Shown: positions 55,939-64,000, numbered from the stretch's first letter. The stretch: 64,000 bases of DNA from Endozoicomonas sp965208385 (GCA_965208385.1 CBDBOO010000050.1:104775-168774); one strand, 5' to 3'. The notes: generated by a model from the letters alone, not told the origin. Numbers and translations are program-made.

Positions 55939-56814
55939 TTAAAATTTCTTGTTATCTAGTCTTAGTTTATAAATATTCACATTTCCCTTTAGCCAAGAAT
56001 CGCTATACGATCGACACTTATTTAATTTCAAATAAACATCAAGCATTGACTCTCCTTTATTCACTCTATTCTGCCATTCTTGTTTTTCAATTTTTCTTTC
56101 AATGTTATCTGCCAACAAAATAGAAAGCGAATAAAAATCATTCCATGCCTGCTTACCTCTCACATTTATTTTGTTTGTCACATCGCCTTTGAATTGATAA
56201 TAACTTTCAGTATCACTCCCAAAAACGAATCTCTTAGCATAATATTCCGCTGGCCACTCATACATTGCCTTAAATAATATAGTCAACCTCTTATTGTCAG
56301 ATAAGTCATCTAAATAATTATTTATATTTGAACACGTTTTGCTTTTATTATTCATCGTACTGATTAACAATTTAGAAAACTCATCAACAAAATAATAATC
56401 CTCTTCAAACTTATAATCAACCATAAATGCAAACGGCATGCCATATATTTGAGCAGCCAAATGAAAACTTTCATGCGCGGCAGCAAACTCCTTGAAGTTT
56501 TCAACAGAATTTAATTCTTTAAAGTTAACAAAAACAACTAATCTTGAACACTTCTGACCAAAGTCAACAGATTCATTCTTGTCTAAAAAAAATTCCTTTG
56601 CAATCAGACCAACCTCTTGGCAAAAAAAATCTACATTATTGCTTGAAAAATAAGTATATACACCCCTTACCTCAGACGGCCATCTTATCGAGTCGATTTT
56701 CCAGATCTTATCATTAATGGAATGTACTAAAAATTGTTTTTCTTTGTCGGACTCTATAAATAAAAAAATACTTGAAATAGTTACAATTAAAAAACTAAAT
56801 AAGAGTATATACAC
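55939..56814 (-). CDS. Membrane-anchored putative zinc metallopeptidase beside a microcin gene
   Basis: The 291-residue protein has one N-terminal membrane helix (about 2-20) and a soluble domain outside the cytoplasm. FAAAHESFHLAAQIYG (110-125) carries the HExxH zinc motif (His114, Glu115, His118), with a possible third ligand at Glu145 (VDEFSKLL). Very AT-rich and unlike the housekeeping genes, it suggests horizontal gain. It lies 221 bp downstream of the microcin-like gene on the same strand. A role in maturation, immunity or resistance is possible but not shown. No known family is recognised. Confidence 0.6.
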   Translation of the reverse strand: MYILLFSFLIVTISSIFLFIESDKEKQFLVHSINDKIWKIDSIRWPSEVRGVYTYFSSNNVDFFCQEVGLIAKEFFLDKNESVDFGQKCSRLVVFVNFKELNSVENFKEFAAAHESFHLAAQIYGMPFAFMVDYKFEEDYYFVDEFSKLLISTMNNKSKTCSNINNYLDDLSDNKRLTILFKAMYEWPAEYYAKRFVFGSDTESYYQFKGDVTNKINVRGKQAWNDFYSLSILLADNIERKIEKQEWQNRVNKGESMLDVYLKLNKCRSYSDSWLKGNVNIYKLRLDNKKF

Positions 56815-56868
56815 CCCTTACCTCAGACGGCCATCTTATCGAGTCGATTTTCCAGATCTTATCATTAA
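56653..56868. repeat. 65-bp exact direct repeat across the start of the HExxH gene
   Basis: 56653-56717 and 56804-56868 are identical. The first copy encodes residues about 33-54 of the HExxH protein; the second lies across and just upstream of its start, in a frame that would encode the same KIWKIDSIRWPSEVRG stretch followed by a stop. Flanking sequence outside the copies is diverged but alignable, so this could be the remnant of a second, related gene. Confidence 0.85.
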
Positions 56869-57035
56869 CTTCCCAGGGAAACTGTTTTTCATCTTTTCTA
56901 TTCAATAGTCATCAAAAAACCAAAACACTTAGTCAACTACGCACCTACATATACGCAGAAGCATACCAAATATTACCCAGCCCATCACAAGTTGGTAGGC
57001 TGGGATTAATATTGCGTTACACAATAAATAACAAA

Positions 57036-57329
57036 TTAAAACCCGTACGCACCTTTATAGGATGCTGAAGTTTCAGCTGCAGCTGCAGCTTTTGCATCAC
57101 CACAAGTTGTAGTAACTTGTATACCACTTGTAGCTTCTGTACCATTCCCAGCAAAACTTATAGTACCCTTCGACGAGTGAATTAATGTTACTTTCGCGCT
57201 ATCCGGATACCCATTATCATTACAGATTTTAACTATCTGATCATTTCCTTTCAATAGCTGTGTTGGATCACTACTTCCAATTAATCCACCTGAAACATGC
57301 TTCATTTCAACAACATCTAAAGTTCTCAT
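57036..57329 (-). CDS. Microcin-V-like bacteriocin precursor with double-glycine leader
   Basis: The 97-residue precursor begins MRTLDVVEMKHVSGG, a double-glycine leader very close in pattern to that of microcin V (MRTL...VSGG). Cleavage after GG would release a mature peptide of 82 residues starting LIGSSDPTQLLKG, with two cysteines (in IVKICNDNGYPD and TTTCGDAK) that can form one disulfide, an Ala-rich segment and the end YKGAYGF. Such peptides are exported by a peptidase-containing ABC transporter (CvaB) with an HlyD-type partner (CvaA) and TolC. A CvaA-like fragment lies 2.5 kb downstream; the ABC transporter is not in this window. AAAGGG is a well-spaced ribosome binding site. Confidence 0.78.
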   Translation of the reverse strand: MRTLDVVEMKHVSGGLIGSSDPTQLLKGNDQIVKICNDNGYPDSAKVTLIHSSKGTISFAGNGTEATSGIQVTTTCGDAKAAAAAETSASYKGAYGF

Positions 57330-57796
57330 TCCATTACCCTTTGAGATATTTAACTTAGCTTATAAGAAGCATAATCAATAAGCCCTTATCTGTTATCACT
57401 GCACACTAGCAGGTAATACATAAATCAATCCACAGCTATGAAACTGATTAGCATGTCATTTAATTATAAATCTTCAACTAATAACTAATTCACAGTATCA
57501 CAATCATGCAAATAAACGTTCATGTTCATTTAATCCCTACTAAGTATACTAAACCTACTATCTACACCTAGAAAATAGTAAATAACACAATGAATAACTA
57601 AGCTAATTGGAATTATCCTTTTTATCAACTATTTACCTTTACCAATACGTAAAAACGTGAATTAAATCACACTTATTTTAGTTTACTCGAGTTTAGAGTG
57701 AGCAAGCTTTAATATATTCCAGAAATAGTTGCAAGATGGCGGTTCCAAAGCTGCAAATGTTGGAGCCGCCATGCTTACTCAAGAACAGAAAACCAT
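57330..57796. promoter_or_regulatory. AT-rich spacer upstream of the microcin-like gene
   Basis: This 467-bp spacer holds no gene. It should carry the promoter of the microcin-like gene (minus strand). Near its right end an imperfect inverted repeat, ATGGCGGTTCC / GGAGCCGCCAT (57736-57772), flanks 15 nt and could be a terminator or an old IS end. Confidence 0.4.
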
Positions 57797-58907
57797 GGCT
57801 ATGTTCCCCTTACTAGTTGAATAAGCTAAACTTCCCATGTCTTCTATGTTTCAGGGGCATGTTATGCAATCTGAACTCTTCCAGAATTTTATTAATTCCA
57901 TTTCATTATTAACCAGTGAGCAGCGGGATATTCTCAACAGTACACTTCTCAGTACCCAAATTGATAGCGGAGAAATAGCAGAAAAAACTGATTCATCACT
58001 AAATTGCAGTGAATCTTGTTTGAAAAATAAGCTCCCTGATTCCGACTTGGAAATGAGCATACTTACCCAGTTTTCAGAAAGTCCACAGTGTCCCAAATGC
58101 ACAAGTCAGAATATCGGTCTCTGGGGTACTCAAGGAGGGAGGCAGCGCTATCGCTGCAAGACTTGTAACATAACTTTTAATGCCTTCAGTGGAACGCCTC
58201 TGGCAAGACTTAGACACCCAGAAAAGTGGAATACCTATTTGACTGGTATGACTTATTCCCTGACCTTACGATCATCAGCCAATGAGTATGATATTGATTT
58301 GAAAACAGCCTTCCGCTGGCGGCATCGCTTCCTTGAAGTGATAAATAATGATCAGGCAGAAGAGCTTTGCGAAATTGTCGAACTTGACGAAACTTTTTTT
58401 CGGGAATCCTTCAAAGGACAAAAAAATGACCTTCCAAGACCTTCACGTAAACGTGGTAATGATCCGAATAAAGCCCGAAAAGTCCCGGTAATGGTGGCTC
58501 GTGACCGTAAACGACACACTGTAGATGGCATTTTGAAAAACGAGAGTGCCGATGAACTGTGTCGCCATTTGAACGGTCGCATATCGATTTCTGCAACGGT
58601 CTGTGCAGATGCACACCTTGCACACGAAAAGCTTGCGGAGAAACTTGGATTTGAGTTCAAAGAACTGGTGACATCAGCAGGTCAACATGTTCTGGAAGGT
58701 ATTTATCATATTCAGCATGTTAACACCTATCACAGCCATTTAAAGCGCTGGATTAGAGGTGCGTTCCATGGAATTGCTACCCGCTATCTCCCGCATTACC
58801 TAGCTTGGAGGCGTGATTTAACAGGAACTATCGAGTTAACAACTGACCGATTCGTCAGCCGAATAGTGGAACATTGGTGCTTTCAACTATTAACGGGAAC
58901 ATAGCCC
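57797..58907 (+). mobile_element. IS1595-family insertion sequence
   Basis: Left end GGCTATGTTCCCCTTACTAGTTGA (57797) and right end (inverse of GGGCTATGTTCCCGTTAATAGTTG, ending 58907) are imperfect inverted repeats. A second copy of the right end lies at 59682-59708, 0.8 kb further on, in the same orientation. No 8-bp target duplication is visible with either right end. Confidence 0.82.
57837..58904 (+). CDS. IS1595-family transposase
   Basis: The 355-residue protein has the N-terminal zinc ribbon (SPQCPKCTSQNIGLWG... RYRCKTCNITFNAFSGTPLA) and the ISXO2-like DDE core (ELCEIVELDETFFRESFKGQ; ATVCADAHLAHEKLAEK; HVNTYHSHLKRWIRGAFHGI). The reading frame is intact with a possible internal start at MQSELFQNF. 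It could be active. Confidence 0.9.
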   Translation: MSSMFQGHVMQSELFQNFINSISLLTSEQRDILNSTLLSTQIDSGEIAEKTDSSLNCSESCLKNKLPDSDLEMSILTQFSESPQCPKCTSQNIGLWGTQGGRQRYRCKTCNITFNAFSGTPLARLRHPEKWNTYLTGMTYSLTLRSSANEYDIDLKTAFRWRHRFLEVINNDQAEELCEIVELDETFFRESFKGQKNDLPRPSRKRGNDPNKARKVPVMVARDRKRHTVDGILKNESADELCRHLNGRISISATVCADAHLAHEKLAEKLGFEFKELVTSAGQHVLEGIYHIQHVNTYHSHLKRWIRGAFHGIATRYLPHYLAWRRDLTGTIELTTDRFVSRIVEHWCFQLLTGT

Positions 58908-58937
58908 TCACCTGAGGTTACGCTGAACAATATCGCT

Positions 58938-59543
58938 ATGCCCGGCATACAGCTTGGATTTTTAAATAATAATCTAGTCGCTTACTTTGATTTTAATGCC
59001 TATCCCAGCTTAGACAGGGTGCAAAATAACTGTAACGCACTTCAAACCACTTTAAAAAGCAGCGGCGCAAAAGGTCTGATTATCGATTTTCGAGGCAATG
59101 GTGGCGGCGATTTTTATACAGGTTTGGCTTTTTCAGCCTGCTTACTCCCTCTTGATCAGTTTGACTGGCTGCAAGGTGCCTTTATTTTAATTGACAGTGG
59201 CACATTTTCAGCCTCTATGAGTAATGCAGTTCAATTCAAACGAATATTTAATGGCACTTTAATGGGTATGCCAACAGGCGGAGACCCAAACCAGTTCAGT
59301 GAGAATTTCAGTACCCGGTTACCGAACTCAAAACGAAAAATTAGCTTATCAGTGCGTTATTACCCATTCATATTCGAACCAACTGATGCCCTTTACCCAG
59401 ATGTCAGAATTGATACATCCTGGCAAAACTATCAACATGGGATAGATCCTGTACTTGTTAAAACACTCGAACTGGGCTATGTTCCCGCCAATAGTTGTAT
59501 TGCTTACTCCCTATGTTTACAGGGCTACAGACGTGCCTTATAA
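58938..59543 (+). pseudogene. S41-type peptidase C-terminal domain beside IS1595
   Basis: About 200 residues match the catalytic part of the C-terminal processing peptidases (S41). GLIIDFRGNGGGDFYTGLAF, then ILIDSGTFSASMSNAVQFKR (the nucleophile serine position in GTFSAS), then GMPTGGDPNQFSE. The family usually has an additional N-terminal part of 150 or more residues and often a signal peptide; none is here. The coding starts 30 bp after the IS1595 right end and is followed by a second IS1595 right end. It is either a passenger gene of the IS or the remains of a gene cut by it. Listed as a partial gene. Confidence 0.65.
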
Positions 59544-59681
59544 AGTAGAGATATGACTAAATCTTGTATATTGCATTTGTTTATTGCCCAAAGAACAGCG
59601 ATTTGTTCTGGGATACCTTCCTATCTCATGAATAGCCATATGTGGAGCAGGAAAATAAAGTTTTTATAGGACTTTAGTGCT

Positions 59682-59708
59682 CCCAACTATTGACGGGAAC
59701 ATAGCCCT
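59682..59708. repeat. Second right end of the IS1595-family element
   Basis: CAACTATTGACGGGAACATAGCCC repeats the right end at 58883-58907 with one or two changes and in the same orientation. It bounds the S41 fragment on its far side, so 57797-59708 could move as one unit. Confidence 0.75.
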
Positions 59709-59831
59709 CGAACTGGTTAACACAGCAGTAGCTGATAGAAAGTAATTTCATTTATCAAAGATGAAGAATCGGGTATATTCACTGCAGCTAATCAGGATAA
59801 CTGCAGTGTTTTCGTGTCCCTCTGAAACCAT

Positions 59832-60677
59832 TTACACTTTTACTTTTTCAGTAAAACATAGGACTTTGCCATCATAGTCTTTGATCAAACAACCCAGAAT
59901 TAATTGCACGTACAGCGTCCAGCCTATGAGGATAACATGCAGAATATCATTTTCTGAAAACCAGGTACCCTGCTCCCATAAAAACCGGGTAAACCCTGAA
60001 GCGCCATAGGTATAGAGAGCCACAATGGAAACGCCCAGCAATACCCAGGCCGTTAACAGTGCAAGATCCATTATGTTTTTGAATTGATAAAAGCGCCAGC
60101 TGTTAAGGGCAATAAAACCCAGGTAAGCCGGCAGAGCAAACAGCAGCAGATTTTCAAATGAGACGAGAAATCGTACTGGAAGGGTGTAACCGATTGCTAC
60201 CGCTATGGTATGCATGATGCTGTTAATAATGGCGTAAGTGAAAAAGTATTTCCGCCAGTGAGCCGGACAACAGGCGAATGCCATACTGATGACCAGGGCA
60301 TTCATAGCCAGAGCGTTAAATATGGTATAAATCACTTCCCAGTCATTCGTCCATAAACAAAATTCTCGCCCCGCACATTTCAACTCATAGCCAAATGCCT
60401 GATAGCCAGTACCTGCCAGCATGGCTGCAAAGCCATCAAAAACCAGCCCTATCCCCCACCATAAACGTGACCTGTGATACCCTCTGGTTGAGATAAAAAA
60501 AAAACCAACAAATAGGGTAAGCAAACCCAGCAGGTAAACAAGAATAGTTGAGCTGGGTTGAATGATAATCAGATCATGTCCAAAAAACGTCATCTCAAAA
60601 CTTGGCATACTGTTGAGCCATTGTTCAGGAGTGATCGAGGTCACTATAGAATCAATTTTCGAGAAGCTATTACTCAT
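59832..60677 (-). CDS. Seven-TM membrane protein, unknown
   Basis: The 281-residue protein has an external N-terminal part of about 45 residues (with EMTFFGHDLIIIQPSSTILV) and seven membrane helices between about 42 and 265 (GLLTLFVGFFFIS, GIGLVFDGFAAMLAGTGYQ, and so on). Cysteines cluster in the second loop (CAGREFC). The layout resembles small bacterial 7-TM families without known function (DUF-type). No neighbour on the same strand suggests a role. Confidence 0.6.
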   Translation of the reverse strand: MSNSFSKIDSIVTSITPEQWLNSMPSFEMTFFGHDLIIIQPSSTILVYLLGLLTLFVGFFFISTRGYHRSRLWWGIGLVFDGFAAMLAGTGYQAFGYELKCAGREFCLWTNDWEVIYTIFNALAMNALVISMAFACCPAHWRKYFFTYAIINSIMHTIAVAIGYTLPVRFLVSFENLLLFALPAYLGFIALNSWRFYQFKNIMDLALLTAWVLLGVSIVALYTYGASGFTRFLWEQGTWFSENDILHVILIGWTLYVQLILGCLIKDYDGKVLCFTEKVKV

Positions 60678-60799
60678 GATGATCGCCAGTTTGCAGTTTA
60701 ATCTGAACTGTTATTCGTATTGCTTCCTGGTAACGGTTCAGAATAGATGAAGAACCGGATTTTCCTGCTTGATAGTTTGCTTATTGTTAATAATGTTAT

Positions 60800-60888
60800 T
60801 TTTGTGACTGCTCCCCGCCCTAAAGGGCGAGGCTTCCAACTTCTCAGGCAGCAACTAGCAGTGCGCTAGATTTACGCTTGCCTCCATT
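60800..60888 (-). ncRNA. Candidate omega-RNA (reRNA) 3' end of the tnpB element
   Basis: Downstream of tnpB on the same strand a stem CCTCGCCC-TTTA-GGGCGGGG (60812-60832) is followed by AGCAGTCAC. Such a hairpin is characteristic of the right end of IS200/IS605-type tnpB elements, where it forms the scaffold of the guide RNA. The bases beyond the right end (AAAAATAACATTATT on the minus strand) would be the guide. Confidence 0.55.
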
Positions 60889-60957
60889 GGCAGAAACGGA
60901 CTGGCAGAAACGGACTGGCAGAAACGGACTGGCAGAAACGGACTGGCAGAAACGGAC
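60889..60957 (-). repeat. 14-bp tandem repeat, five units, at the tnpB 3' end
   Basis: GGCAGAAACGGACT occurs four times plus a fifth of 13 bp. Because 14 is not a multiple of 3, the repeats shift the frame and produce the odd C-terminus of the TnpB piece (SASPFLPVRFCQSVSASPFL). Confidence 0.92.
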
Positions 60958-61155
60958 AGCCCTTCCGCTTTTAACTTCAATATGCCTTGCTTCTTGATAT
61001 TGCAGGCGGCATTCACATCACGATCAATACCGATTATCTTGCAGTTAGGGCAGTCCCAGCTGCGAACAGACAATGGCATTTCATCCACTCTATGACCACA
61101 ACAAGAGCAAGTTTTAGAGGATGCAAACCACTGGTCTATCTTCACCAGAGACTTA

Positions 61156-61316
61156 TACCATTGCCGGTTTCTAATATGCGTTATGAGCATGGCTTTTCAG
61201 ACTCAGAGACAAGGCGGAGTGACGAGTCATAGCCGTAGCTATGGCGAGGAACTCCAACGCAGGATCTGATTCTGAAAAGGCAGCGCAATAGCATAATTAG
61301 AATTCGGAAATGGTAT
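61156..61316. mobile_element. TA-flanked MITE, copy 2, inserted in tnpB
   Basis: Ends TACCATTGCCGGTTTCTAAT on the left and the inverse of ATACCATTTCCGAATTCTAA on the right form imperfect inverted repeats about 161 bp apart. TA is present on both flanks (61154-61155 and 61317-61318). Removing 163 bp restores the tnpB frame. A core palindrome (CATAGCCGTAGCTATG) is inside. TA targets are typical of IS630/Tc1 relatives and Correia-like elements. Confidence 0.88.
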
Positions 61317-62029
61317 TACCTTCCTGCTTCGCTTTGTAGTCGAGCTTGGTTATGAGGGAATGCCAGCCAGCATCGGCAATGGATCGGGCAAGGCAATGAT
61401 TCTTGAGCATGTTTTTGACCTTCAGTGTTTCCACACAAATTGCCGCTTGGGTTTCGTCAACGAGTTGCCTGGATAGTTTGTTCTGGAAGTCATTACGGGC
61501 AAAAGCTACACGCTCATGCGCCTTTGCTACGAGTAATCGGGCTTTGCCTCTGCCCTTCGAGCCTTTTCTACATCGGGATAATTTCTTTTGCTTTCGCTTC
61601 AGATTGCGCTGTGCATTTTTTATAAATCGAGGGTTGCCGGTTTTAACTCCGGTACTGGTGATAGCAATGTCAGTCAAGCCAACATCCACACCAATAACGC
61701 CGCTTTCTTTAATGTCTACTACTGGTTTTGCTTCAGGCATATCGTCTTCAGCCAGAACAGACGCATAACATTTACCTGTTGGCGTTCGACTTAGGGTGAT
61801 GGACTTGATTTTTCCGGTTATCTCTCTGTGAACCTTTGCCCGGATGGGCTTGCACTTGGGAATCTTGATCCAGTTTTCGCCTACAGCCACCGACATGCAA
61901 TGGTAGCTGCTTTGTTTGCCATGTTTTGATTTGAAACGAGGAAAGTGAGTCGCAAGCTTAGGATTGAAAAAATTCTGAAATGCCTTGTCCAGATTAATGA
62001 CGGATTGCTGCAAGGCAATAGAATCAGAG

Positions 62030-63644
62030 GGGTGTAAGTCTCATATTGACCGTCATTGCAGGGCATGGGCTCCAGTATAAACGACACGACATCGACTTTT
62101 CTCAGACAAGGGAGGGTAACGACCAAACGCAGGTATGATGCTAACTGGAAACCAACATCTTTCAGTGAGAGGCCGCCCCGATGGAATTATGTCAGCAACT
62201 GACTGAAGCCGCCAATCATCCCTGCCGTATTATCCAGCAGCTTGAGCACAAACTGGCCTCCCTTCGCAAGCACCATGACCCGATTAAACACTTTGAAGAT
62301 TATGAAAACGAGCTTCACGCTCTCTTTGTTCAAGCAGAGCGGGAGACCCTGGCAGAAGACTTGTCCGGCCTCGATATAGATATTCCTGCTATTGAGGTGA
62401 ACGGCACCTGCTATCATCGTGCATTGCGTTGCTCCCAAACTTACCAGTCAGCTGCTGGTCCCATCCGAGTTGCCCGCACGCTATACCGCAGCGGCAAGGA
62501 TGACTGCATTGTCCCCCTGGAACTCAGGGCAGGCATCGTTGAGGGTTACTGGACGCCAAGGGCCGCAAAGCAAGCGGTCTGGGTTGTGGCTCAGCTCTCT
62601 CCGGGGATCGCCAAAACTCTGCTCGATTTGATGGGTAATATGTCACCGTCGGAAAGCTCGTTAACCCGACTTCCAAAAAAGTTCAATGAACAATGGGAAC
62701 AGTACCGTGAGCCTTTTGAGTGCATCCTCAAAGATAGCCTCAAGGTTCCCGAAGAAGCGGTAACTGTAGCGGCCTCTTTGGACGGTGTCATGCTGCCTAT
62801 GAAAGACGGGAAACGTCAGGAAAAACGTGAACAAAGTACAGCTGAAGGCAAGCGTACTCGTGGCCCGGCAGGTTGCCAGGAAGCCAGTTGTGGAACTCTG
62901 TCGTTTTACGATGTTGAAGGTGAACGCCTGTCGACCATCAGGATTGGCCGAATGCCAGAGAGCAAGAAAGTAACTCTAAAGCAGTCGCTCTCCCGTTTCC
63001 TGAACGAAGCACTCAGGCAGAAGCCTCAACTGTCATTGGTCAAGGTGGCTGATGGCGCTAAAGACAACTGGACTTATCTTGCCAAAGAGCTTCCTCAAGG
63101 GCATGAAATCGTGGATTTTTATCATGCAGCAGAACATCTGAAGAAGGCGTTTGACCTGTCCTACGGTGAAAACAGTTCAAAACCCAAAGAGAAGTTCATC
63201 ACCTACCGTCATATTTTGAAGGAAGAATCTGATGGGGTTGAGAAAGTCATCAAGGCTTTGGCCTATCAACACAGCCGACATCCTCGGCGATCGAAGTTAA
63301 AGACAGAGTTGGAATACTTCAGGAATAATCGTGACCGCATGAAGTATGCAGAACACCTGTCGTGCAACCTGCCTATAGGATCTGGCGTTATTGAGGCGAC
63401 CTGTAAAACGTTAGTGACACAGCGGATGAAGTGTTCAGGTATGCGCTGGCGACACCCCCGGAGGTCAAGGCATTCTGACTCTCAGGTCATTAATACAGAG
63501 TGGCTGGTTTGATAATGGCTGGAAGCTTTTGTCAGTAACTTACTGTGCCAAGGTCACAGAGGTAACCACGAGCAATGTGGTTCCATTCCCTGTTCAGTCT
63601 AACAATATGGAATGAGAGTTCCGGTCAATATGAGACTTTCACCC
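62030..63644 (+). mobile_element. ISKra4-like insertion sequence in tnpB, 8-bp target duplication
   Basis: GGGTGTAAGTCTCATATTGA at 62030 and its inverse (one mismatch) ending at 63644 bound a 1615-bp element. AATCAGAG is duplicated at 62022-62029 and 63645-63652. The ends share the GGGTG start with the other ISKra4-like element at 52889. Confidence 0.92.
62181..63613 (+). pseudogene. ISKra4-like transposase with a late frameshift
   Basis: The main frame (62181 to about 63455) holds a zinc-free N-terminus, the DDE-type core (TVAASLDGVMLPMKDGKRQE; VKVADGAKDNWTYLAKELPQ; IVDFYHAAEHLKKAFD) and the end motif NLPIGSGVIEATCK...MKCSGMRW. After a run of five C (63453-63457) the frame diverges from the likely natural end, which continues in another frame (GGQGILTLRSLIQSGWFDNG to 63613). 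Only the last 50 residues are affected, so function may be reduced rather than lost. Confidence 0.8.
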
Positions 63645-63867
63645 AATCAGAGTCTTTCAGCCACGAGTACTTGCGGCTTCTCTTAGCAGTGGCCAGCAGT
63701 GGTTTCAGGTCTTTTCTGGGTGAAAGGTTTTGCTTTCGAACCTTGTAGTAGTGGGCCTTGATGGCCAATGCTTTGTTCCAGACCATACGCACAGCACCAA
63801 ACTGACGGTTTAAAAACTCCGCCTGCTCTGGTGTTGGATATATACGTATCCTGGTGGCTTTTAACAT

Positions 63868-64000
63868 GGCTATTTACAAGTGAGTGCTCATTGCCATAAT
63901 CCCTGCAATAATATACTTATTTCAGGTTGTTTCAAGTGAGTGTGCGTGATAAAGATTTACTGCATGATTATCTATGCAAACGGCATAGTGTTACAAGCTA
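63868..64000. other. Right edge, upstream of tnpB
   Basis: AT-rich sequence with GTGAGTG repeated at two places (63880 and 63937). It probably contains the left end of the tnpB element, but the window ends here. No gene is seen. Confidence 0.35.

Larger units (their letters stand above)
60855..63867 (-). pseudogene. tnpB: TnpB (RNA-guided nuclease) interrupted by two nested insertions
   Basis: Three pieces join into one protein of about 408 residues. Piece 1 is 63867 to 63645 (MLKATRIRIYPTPEQAEFLN start), piece 2 is 62029 to 61319 (QQSVINLDKAFQNFFNPKLA; GVIGVDVGLTDIAITSTG with the first Asp; VETLKVKNML with the Glu), and piece 3 is 61155 to 60855 (zinc ribbon CSCCGHRVDEMPLSVRSWDC, then IDRDVNAACNI with the last Asp). 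An ISKra4-like element removed with one 8-bp copy (1623 bp, in frame) and a TA-flanked MITE (163 bp) restore it. All catalytic residues are in the restored protein, but as it stands it cannot be made. No tnpA is in the window. Confidence 0.88.

Noticed and set aside
60889..60957. CRISPR-like array
   Set aside because: The 14-bp units have no spacers and are at the end of tnpB; it is a simple tandem repeat.
62181..63512. Independent accessory gene inside the tnpB region
   Set aside because: It is bounded by inverted repeats and an 8-bp duplication and has transposase motifs, so it is an IS gene.

Overview
The window looks like a chromosomal segment of a marine gammaproteobacterium. The order and content of the ribosomal protein genes, DppA, EF-Tu and RpoA are gammaproteobacterial. 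The many insertion sequences, together with genes for eukaryote-like effectors, suggest an Endozoicomonas-type host-associated bacterium. That assignment is inference, because no rRNA gene is present.

Left third (1-27.8 kb): a decayed amino acid permease (HAAAP/SdaC type) is followed by the complete S10, spc and alpha ribosomal operons, all on the minus strand (rpsJ at 15.9 kb down to rplQ at 2.0 kb), with a strong promoter before rpsJ and terminators after rpmJ and rplQ. The str operon (rpsL-rpsG-fusA-tuf, 27.8-23.4 kb) is on the same strand. It is separated from rpsJ by about 7.5 kb holding an AraC-type regulator, a DUF1302/DUF1329 pair, a 3' remnant of glycogen phosphorylase, an IS1-family element and glucokinase. 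The IS1 element sits between two truncated genes and has no target duplication, so it marks a deletion.

Middle (28-47 kb): a transposase gene is broken by a 164-bp MITE. It is followed by a large exported protein with a C-terminal OTU-type cysteine protease domain, glpX, a complete eukaryote-like Ser/Thr kinase with a disordered Ser/Pro-rich N-terminus, a small secreted protein coupled to it, a YgjV-GNAT fusion, and a 502-codon gene interrupted by an IS1182-family element at a CTAG site. A dipeptide transport operon (dppA-dppB-dppC-dppDF) follows. Its DppA signal peptide carries eight tandem hexapeptide repeats. A secreted, C-terminally anchored protein is divergent to it.

Right third (47-64 kb): this is a mobile-element-rich zone. 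It has a 273-bp IS66-type MITE, a second copy of the 164-bp MITE, a frameshifted IS1634-type transposase, a cluster of small membrane/lipoprotein genes (four-TM protein, alpha/beta-hydrolase lipoprotein, MAPEG protein) and a GlxA-like regulator truncated by an ISKra4-like element. On the other side of that element lies an eroding microcin locus: a truncated HlyD/CvaA-type accessory gene, an IS30 element, a membrane-anchored HExxH protein and a microcin-V-like precursor with a double-glycine leader. Then come an IS1595 element with an adjacent S41 peptidase fragment, a 7-TM protein, and a tnpB gene broken by two nested insertions (a TA-flanked MITE and an ISKra4-like IS) with a recognisable omega-RNA hairpin.

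The best candidates for undescribed biology are the microcin locus, the OTU/kinase effector-like genes, and three families of short non-autonomous elements whose target duplications can be read directly. No tRNA, rRNA or CRISPR array was seen.
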